Assembly: GCF_037893015.1 (NCBI RefSeq)
Contig: NC_133666.1
Span: 655,986,869 to 656,050,868, forward strand
Direction: 5' to 3'
DNA length: 64,000 bases
DNA from: Macrotis lagotis
Lineage: Eukaryota; Chordata; Mammalia; Peramelemorphia; Peramelidae
The notes beneath the pieces are model-generated. The model was given only the letters and a program-made list of their open reading frames with translations, had not been told where the DNA came from and searched no databases. How positions within the stretch are numbered: the first letter of the stretch is position 1; every line of letters starts with the position of its first letter. This document shows positions 56,944-64,000 of the stretch, piece by piece. The position numbers were made by a program, and so were the translations under genes.

Positions 56944-59900
56944 AGCATGCCCATTGGGGACCTTGGCTTCCCAGAACTTGGCAAAACAGCGCTGTTGACA
57001 CAAATTCTGGCAGTTTGTCATTTTCTGGGAAGCCTTGGTTTCCCCTCTGTGCAAATGACCAGAAAGCAGAGAGACTCTATAGGAAGAGATCAGCAAATCT
57101 GTGGCAGGAACCTGACATCAGTGAGAACAAAGAACAGTCTTCAAACTTTGTGCACAGAGACCCAAAAGACGGTAAGCCTAGACCTTGGAATCTGAGGGCA
57201 CTAGATTCCTGAATGGTCCATTTGGATGACTGAGGGTTGGGGGTGACCCCTTCCGGTTTGGGCCTAAGGGACTTGGATCTAAGGGCACTTGATCCTGAGA
57301 GGTCTCTGTCAATATTTAAAATGGGAAGGACCCTGCAGCAAATCAGGTAAATAAGACTAAAATATAAAGGAAAAGTAAGTAAGTATTGTAATGAATTTGG
57401 TCTGCCTTTGGGAGGGAGAGCCCTCTCTGCATTCCTGAGACATCAGGAATTTGCCATTGGCTTGTGTTTTGAAATTGTCAATTTGGAAAATTCTGTTGTG
57501 TTTTTGTGTGATCTGTGTTTGTGCCTTGTCTGTCTTAATGTGTTTAGAATGTCTATTTACTTGTATGATTTGTTAAACAGGGAAAGGAGGAGTTGGCAAG
57601 TTCCCCTAAAGAGTTCCTTGGGTAGCCTCATTTTGTTTTGGACGTTTAGGCAATGTTTATCTAACTCTCTGGCTCTTCCCTTGATCCTGATTTCTGCCTG
57701 TTTTACAATAGATAATGATACCTCCCTCCTCACTCCTAGGTTGTCTCTTGAGCACTTTAAAGAGGGACTTTTATTTTGATTAAAAAGGAATGGATTATGG
57801 AGGCCAAACTACTCACCCTGTTATTCTACCATTATGAGAAGGCCCCCCCCCCTTCCCTGTTTATGTTCCCTTCTCTTCCCAGTTCTCCATGATTCTGAGG
57901 TGCTAGAATGTTTTCCCCCACTCTCTTTTAGAAAAAAGGACTAAGAGAGAGTTACTTCAGGAAGAATTAGTAAAATAAATGTTCAAAGGGACCTTATTTT
58001 GAAATAAAAAGAAACAAGAAAGAGATAGTTAATATTATCATAGAAAGAAATGCTATTTTAATTTTAAAAAAAGAGGTTGTTAGAGAGTCAGTTTAATCCT
58101 AAAGTATATAATGTGGTTACCAAGACATGCCAGTATAAGAGAAACTAAATAGTTCATCTTTTCCCAGAATGCTATGGTAACAAAGCTTCAGGAGTTTATC
58201 AGTTTAGATTCTGGTAATGTTGGTTATTACAGAAAATTGTGGGACATGTAAGGATTTAAGAATACAAGATCAACCATGCTCCCCCCCAGAAAGGATTGTC
58301 CTTCTATAAAAGTTATTCAGCTTTACTCTATTTGAAGAAAGGGGGGGAGGGACTGGGAATATTCTGATTAGGCTAAGGGATTTTTGGATGACTGTTTGCC
58401 TTTTCCAGGGTTTTAGCAGTTATAATCAAGAAATGCTAACTATTAAAAGCTGGGGATGGAATCCTCTCTGTGGTTTCTATAGCTGGATAAGCTATGTGAT
58501 TCTAGTTCAGAATAGTATGAATTAAAGTCAAGAGGAGCTAATGAAAAGGAAGTAAGTATGGAAATGGGTTGGAGCATGTAGACAGAAGGTTTGAGCGGGT
58601 TTGACTTTGTATATTCCAAAGATGAATTTTGGGAACTTTGTAAAGTGGCTTACACATCATCGTAAGGGGAGAAGAAAGTGGTTGTGCAGTGTGCCCCCCC
58701 ACGTGGAAATCAGCCCCTCCCTCACTGGTAGCTGTGCAGAGTTAAGGGAAGGGAGGGGGTTTCTTAAAGAGAAAAGCTGTGGTTTGGGGAGAGTTTAGAA
58801 GCGTTTAAGAGAAGAAAGAACCTTTAAGGGGAAGATTGAAGAAAGATTTTTTATCCTTAGGAGTGTCTGGGAAAGATTCCATACTTTCTCCCTGGGTTGG
58901 GGAAGGGGTGGTGGGTTGGACATGTGGTGGGCTCAATCCCATCCATCATCTTGTTAAGACTTGAACCCTAGACTGAGTCCACCTGAGAGCCCACCCACCC
59001 ATGGAGAGAAAGGGGATAGACAGAAGAGAAGCCTTAAAGGGAAAGAGATCCCGCCACAGGTGGGATATGTGATTGGAAAAAAAAATATCTAAGATCCAGG
59101 GGTTGAGACTCCTTTATTGAAAGGAAATCACTTTAATGAATATCTGCTGGCCATGTGGCCTGAGTGATAACTCGAATTGTTTTTTTTAAGTTTCTGAACT
59201 AGAGTTTTGGAAAGCATGCTGAGGGTTTTAAAAGAGGGATACTAGTGTTGTAATATTCTGACAATTTGTGCAGAATGGGAGGAATTAAATAACCTAGATT
59301 GTTAAATTAGTTTGGGATTAAACTGTTGTTTTAACACTATGGTAACTTTTGCAAGGAGTTTTGGATTTTAAAACTCTATTGTAACACCTTTGGGTTAAGG
59401 GAAAATGGTACTGGGTTAACTAAGAAGAGAAATCCCTAGGTTATCAAGGATGTTTACTGATTTCTTATGGGAAAAAAGCTAATTGGTTTTAATGTTGAAT
59501 AATGCTAACAATTGTATTTTTATTTTGGATAGAGCTTTTGGAATGTGAGTGCTGGATTCTCCATATAAGGTACTCTAAAGTTTTTATCAAATTAAGCTGT
59601 TGGGAAGTTAGTTGAATTGTAATTACATTGGGGTTTAAATGTGTCTTGTGTGAGATTGGATTCTGAGAATTTGGGTAAAGAGACAAAAGTGTAAAGAACA
59701 AGGGATATTCATTTTGCTCTTGTTCTAAAGGAAATGAGATGTTTAAATAAGAATCTTAATGTTTAATGTATATTAATAATGTATGTTTAATTTTAAAGAA
59801 GTCAAGAATGTGGACTTCTCTCTTACTGCAGACAGCTGATAGGGGCTCTGAACAAATTGCAAAGGTGGGCCTTATTATAAGGTAACTTATTGATGAATAA

Positions 59901-60267
59901 GATGTTTTTATCAGTTATGTGATTCTTTTGTAACCTCAAAGATATTATATTTGCAATAATTAGCTATCTGTTGTGAATATGTTATTTAAATACTGTATTG
60001 TTAAAGCCTGGGATTAATGTGATTGCTTTGAAGGGCAATAAGGAAAATACGAAAAAGTATGACCCTTTCTGGGATAGATCTGTGAGTTCATGAATAATGT
60101 AATAATGGAAGGATTGCTTTAAAAAAAATCTAGTAATTTGTGTGTTACTCTGTTACTCTTATTGCTGTTCTGTTATAATGAAATTAATAATGAATGTTGG
60201 AAATTCAAAGCTACCTAAGATGTTTTAATGGTTTTAAAGAATTCTGAAAAGTAATTTGTATGTTAGG

Positions 60268-60410
60268 GGGCAGCTGGGTGTTGCAGTAGTTAGAGCACTG
60301 GCCCTGGAGTCAGGAGACCTGGGTTCAGGTCAGGCCTCAGATACTTAGTGATTGTCTAGCTGTGTGACCTTGGGCAAGTCACTTAACACCAATTGCCTTG
60401 CCAAAACAAA
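60268..60410 (+). mobile_element. tRNA-headed SINE inside the ERV
   Basis: GGGGCAGCTGGGTGTTGCAG to AAAACAAAAA; inserted into the internal region of the retrovirus, so younger than it. Confidence 0.8.
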
Positions 60411-60474
60411 AATAACTATTTGTATGCTGAGGATGGTTAGTAGGTAAACAAGTTTATGTATAAAAGGTTCTAAA

Positions 60475-60475
60475 T

Positions 60476-60518
<43 letters not shown>

Positions 60519-60530
60519 CACACATATCAC
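60475..60530. repeat. (CA)n(TA)n microsatellite
   Basis: ATACACACACAC run passing into TATATATA, inside the ERV interior. Confidence 0.95.
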
Positions 60531-61979
60531 ATATGTATGAATTGGGAATATTTTGGATCTATAGATGTATATTCCAAAGCAGTGGTTGTTTGATTTGAAG
60601 TAAAAGCACTATATAATATGGGAAAGATAAACACAAAATAATTTGATATTTCTCTATTCAATCTCCTGGACAAAGGCAGCATTTATTTGTTGTAAGATAC
60701 AACAGACTAGAAGGCGGTTTCTCTAGCCAAGGGGAATCTGATGTACCATCTTTATATACAGATAGAGTAGATATGATTTCAGACAAAGAGATGTCTCTAG
60801 TAAGAGGTAGGAGATAGGCTTGTAGGAACAGTCATAGTTAGAATATTTGGTTTTAGGCAGAGACCCAGGAAGGATACTCAGAGCTTTAGATAGGGCTTTC
60901 GTTAATTGGGACTCCATTAAGATTATAATTAGAATTTAGTGAAATGTATTCACTGGAAGTTCTAACTAGGTAAAACAATTATTTTAGATCACAGGACTTT
61001 TAATTGATTTTCTCTTATGTCAGATACCAGGATGGTCAACAAAAAGAAATGGTACTGGGTAAAGGTTATGTTCTTGGAGCCAAGGAAGGCAGTGGGTCAA
61101 GGATATCAGGTGACAGGGATGGGCAGCCGAAGGGGCAACTTCTCAGTATGGCTGAGGTTGGACCCCTTTGACTGGATTTCCCCAAAATGACATTTGGATA
61201 ATATCTCACCAGGAAGAATAAATCTGGCCTAAGACATTTGACTTACCCACGTGACCTGCCTGGACACTGACATTCAATGCTTATATCTGTAAAGGAATTT
61301 TCCTTTAATGTCCTGCATCTTTATAGTTAGTTACTAAGCAAACTAAAAATGTATTAGGTGAATTGGATCTAATAGCCAGAGATGGGTTAGGTGTCTGGCT
61401 CTGACACCTGCTATCAGCTACATGCTAGGATAGGAATTAAGTTTCCTTAGTTTTTGTGTTAGAGGGGATATTTAGGTAAGGAGAAGAATGGGAAATTCTT
61501 AGGATAATTACAGTTTCAAATACTAGTTTAAGGAAAGGAATGTGAGTTAGATAAGTACACCAGGAAAAGGAAAATATGGGAATATTTGGGAAAAAATCAT
61601 TTTGGTTAAGGATGTTTGAGTCACTGTAATAGGAACAAAGGTTAAAATTGTTTTATTTTTAAACCAGATTTTGGGTACTCTTAGAACAAAGATGACTGTT
61701 GAATGTATATGTTACAAGCTTGTGAGTTTGTTCATGTGGTAAAATACTAATGGAAGTTAAAAGTGTTAAAAGTGAAGTATGTGTGTCAATATGGCAGTAA
61801 GGCAAAATGTAAATTGTAATAAGCTCCAGAATCTCATTGTTTTGTGATGGAAGACATGCGTTTTGAACTGAATTAAGATGTTAAGCTGTTTCTTTACCAG
61901 AAGACAAGTAGTCACCAGAGCTGGAGAGGACTTTTTGGAACAGATTCAGAGGATGCTGAAGGACATTGGATGCCTCCAA

Positions 61980-62030
61980 GGGAGAAGAGAAGAGAAAAGA
62001 GAAGAGAAGAGAAGAGAAGAGAGGAGAGAC
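61980..62030. repeat. (GAGAA)n purine repeat
   Basis: GAGAAGAGAAGAGAAAAGAG-type tract, purine only on the + strand, near the 3' side of the ERV interior. Confidence 0.85.
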
Positions 62031-62860
62031 ACTGAACCAGTTCCATCTCCACCATCTGTCACCTATGTGTACATATTTTATCTGTAACTTCCCCTTGACT
62101 CTGTAAGGGTGACACCCCTACTTATGCCCTTCTCCTTATGGAAAGGAAGAGGGGAGGCAGGGTGAAAATGTGCTCTATTGAGAGAGAAAGAGAGATTAGT
62201 GGGTGGCAGTACCCCTGGGTCTGACCTAGATTCTCAGTTCCTGAGCAGAGGTGCACTGTGGCACAGGATTCTGATCCAGAGGAGAGAAACACCAGTGGCA
62301 TATGACTGAGTCAGTTCAGAGTGACTATTGTTTATAACTGACTGGCCAGGATATTTACCTGGGGAGTAGAATATGTCTGAATATGTCCAGAAGCAGGGTG
62401 CATATATTCTGGATTGTACAATTTAGAGATAGGTGGCCTCAGACTCATGTGAGATTAATGATGGTACCTGGATCCTTTGTAAAGATGTGCAAACTGGGGT
62501 ATTTATTAAGGAAAACTGATTGTGAGTTAGTATGGACTTGCAAGGAAAGTGCAGAAATGGCCATTTGCAAGAAAAATAATTTAAGGAACATCACTCAGTA
62601 TATTAGCTATTTTTGGAATTGATACAATGACACAAAATCAGGAATTTAGTTTGATCAATTTTGGAGGTGGGAAGACCTTTCTAAAGACTTTGGTATAAAA
62701 ACAACTTGCAGTGGAAGGAGGTACAGCAACTTTGGAAATGTACCTATTGTCATGGTGATTATAGGGCTTATCTAAAAGGGTCTCTGGGAAGTAAGGAGGT
62801 GATCAGGGAGTTGTTATTTAGACTTAACAATTCAGAAATGTGAAGAAATCTTATTAAAAT

Positions 62861-62873
62861 AAAAGAGGAGGGA
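62861..62873 (+). promoter_or_regulatory. polypurine tract
   Basis: AAAAGAGGAGGGA directly before the TGAATGGG start of the 3' LTR. Confidence 0.75.
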
Positions 62874-62874
62874 T

Positions 62875-63349
62875 TGAATGGGATAAAATTCTGAGATTTC
62901 TTCAGTAAAATATTATAGATTGAATTTGGTTAACTATGTGCCCCTCCTTCCTTGACAAAGCAAACTTCTGGGATATTGTTGAAGAGTCAACTGACTTCAT
63001 CTTATCTGTTGATGTCTGGAGAGTCATTCAATTCCTGGGACTAAAGAGATAACTTGGTTTTGGTTTGAATTTTATGTTCTTTTCCCTAGATTAGTTTGCT
63101 TTGTTTGAAGTCTATGCCCCTTTCCCTAGGGTAGTTTTCCTGTTTAGATTGTAAGACCACATTCCTCATTAATGAGGGTGGGTCAGTTGGGGCGGGGATT
63201 GAGTTAGGATAAATGTGATTTTTGGGCCTTTTTCTTTTGCCTCAATCTCTCTAATTGATTGTGGCCCATTTCTTGAGAAAGGAATAAAGCCTTCTCTTCA
63301 TACCTTGAGAGATCTCCAAAATTTATTTAAGTGGCATTTGTCCCACACA
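62875..63349 (+). repeat. 3' LTR
   Basis: Starts TGAATGGGATAAAA and ends GTCCCACACA; 475 bp; carries the 26-bp and 8-bp segments missing from the 5' LTR. Confidence 0.88.
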
Positions 63350-63890
63350 CCCCTACTCACATTTCTCTGATATCTTTCAGAGGTATGGGGGAAAGAATGA
63401 GTCTTAAGTTTATTAGTTCCCTAATTATAGCTCATAGGGTCCTCTGTACCCCAGTTCCACTTAACTACTAACAGTTGTACTATCATTTGCAAAAAATATC
63501 TATTCAAAAGTATAGTCACAAATATACAAAATTCATAGCCCATGAGAGGCATAATCCTACTCTCTACCTTTATACCACTTCCATCTCTGGGGAAGAGAAG
63601 GGGATTAAGTTCATAGCCTCAGTTCCTAGTTCTGAGATAGTACAGATCTCATGGATGAGTAAGAGGCTCAAAAAGTAATCAATGAAAAAAAACGTAATCA
63701 ATGACATCTTTATTTACTAATATGCAACCTGATTGGTTGACCACAAAAATTTTATAATTCTTTGTGTGATTTCTATAAATATTTTTGCCTCATTAAGCTC
63801 TCGGTAGATATCTTTAATGATATCTTCCACCTATAGGTTTCTAGATAAGATTTTAGAAAACAAAACTTCATGTATAACTTAACTTTTTAT

Positions 63891-63894
<4 letters not shown>

Positions 63895-63937
<43 letters not shown>

Positions 63938-63940
63938 CGG
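63895..63940. repeat. (CA)n(TA)n microsatellite
   Basis: ACACACAC run then ATATATATAC. Confidence 0.95.
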
Positions 63941-64000
63941 AACTTCTATAATCACCTATACATAGGGAATAAATCTCTCTAAACTTAATTAGGTTGACCC

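Larger units (their letters stand above)
56483..63349 (+). mobile_element. endogenous retrovirus, two LTRs, non-coding interior
   Basis: Two direct ~450-bp LTRs bound a ~5.95-kb interior. A proline-tRNA-like primer binding site follows the left LTR, and a polypurine tract (AAAAGAGGAGGGA, 62861-62873) precedes the right one, so orientation is + and a gammaretrovirus-like origin is likely. I found no gag, protease, RT, integrase or env motif; the longest open frame is about 120 codons. The interior is poor in C and rich in G on the + strand. By hand alignment the LTRs differ at about 25 of ~440 positions, plus two indels. No matching target duplication was seen. Confidence 0.85.

Noticed and set aside
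42-60410. tRNA genes from the many box A/box B-like segments
   Set aside because: All belong to the tRNA-headed SINE family, with body and A-tail, and cannot fold as complete tRNAs.

Overview
The window is vertebrate nuclear DNA and most likely comes from a marsupial. It has spliced genes with GT/AG introns, one CpG island and many interspersed repeats. The dominant repeat is a tRNA-headed SINE (head reading like GGCAGCTAGGTGGYGCAGTGG, pol III box B in GAGTTCAAATCC) of the type abundant in metatherian genomes, alongside MIR/L2-age fossils and L1 fragments. The gene order PGAM5 (+) then ANKLE2 (-) is that of human 12q24.33. An Australian marsupial is my guess; the species cannot be fixed from the sequence.

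Layout. (1) 718-4442 (+): the last four coding exons of PGAM5, the 5' part lying left of the window; likely poly(A) signals at 4738 and 5643. (2) About 5.7-13.4 kb: the convergent PGAM5/ANKLE2 interval, with a nearly full-length minus-strand half-L1 (6962-9575) and then a repeat-poor, AT-rich stretch that probably holds the ANKLE2 3' UTR. (3) 13401-43852 (-): all 13 coding exons of ANKLE2, with every splice phase checked by hand, giving a 3075-nt CDS (1024 residues). Its introns carry SINEs, a second half-L1, L1 and L2-like pieces, and a sense-oriented (+) MDH2 retrocopy in intron 5. (4) About 43.0-44.8 kb: the ANKLE2 CpG island and promoter, with a G/C minisatellite that has copied the exon 1 splice donor four times in frame. 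(5) 44.8-64 kb: intergenic, with an L1 ORF2/3'-end fragment, L2/CR1-like RT remains, SINEs, a candidate solo LTR, and a 6.9-kb endogenous retrovirus (56483-63349) with two LTRs but no recognisable gag, pol or env. No exon of GOLGA3, the next gene in human, was seen.

How the genes work: PGAM5 is a mitochondrial Ser/Thr/His phosphatase; ANKLE2 is an ER/inner-nuclear-membrane LEM protein that acts with PP2A and VRK1 on BAF in nuclear-envelope reassembly. They are neighbours rather than a functional unit. The most unusual items are the four-fold in-frame splice-donor minisatellite in ANKLE2 exon 1, the tailless 3'-truncated MDH2 retrocopy, a SINE that seems to have carried 60 bp of 5' flank into a site 1.4 kb from its look-alike, inverted repeats flanking two PGAM5 exons, and half-L1 elements sharing one ORF1-to-3'UTR junction.
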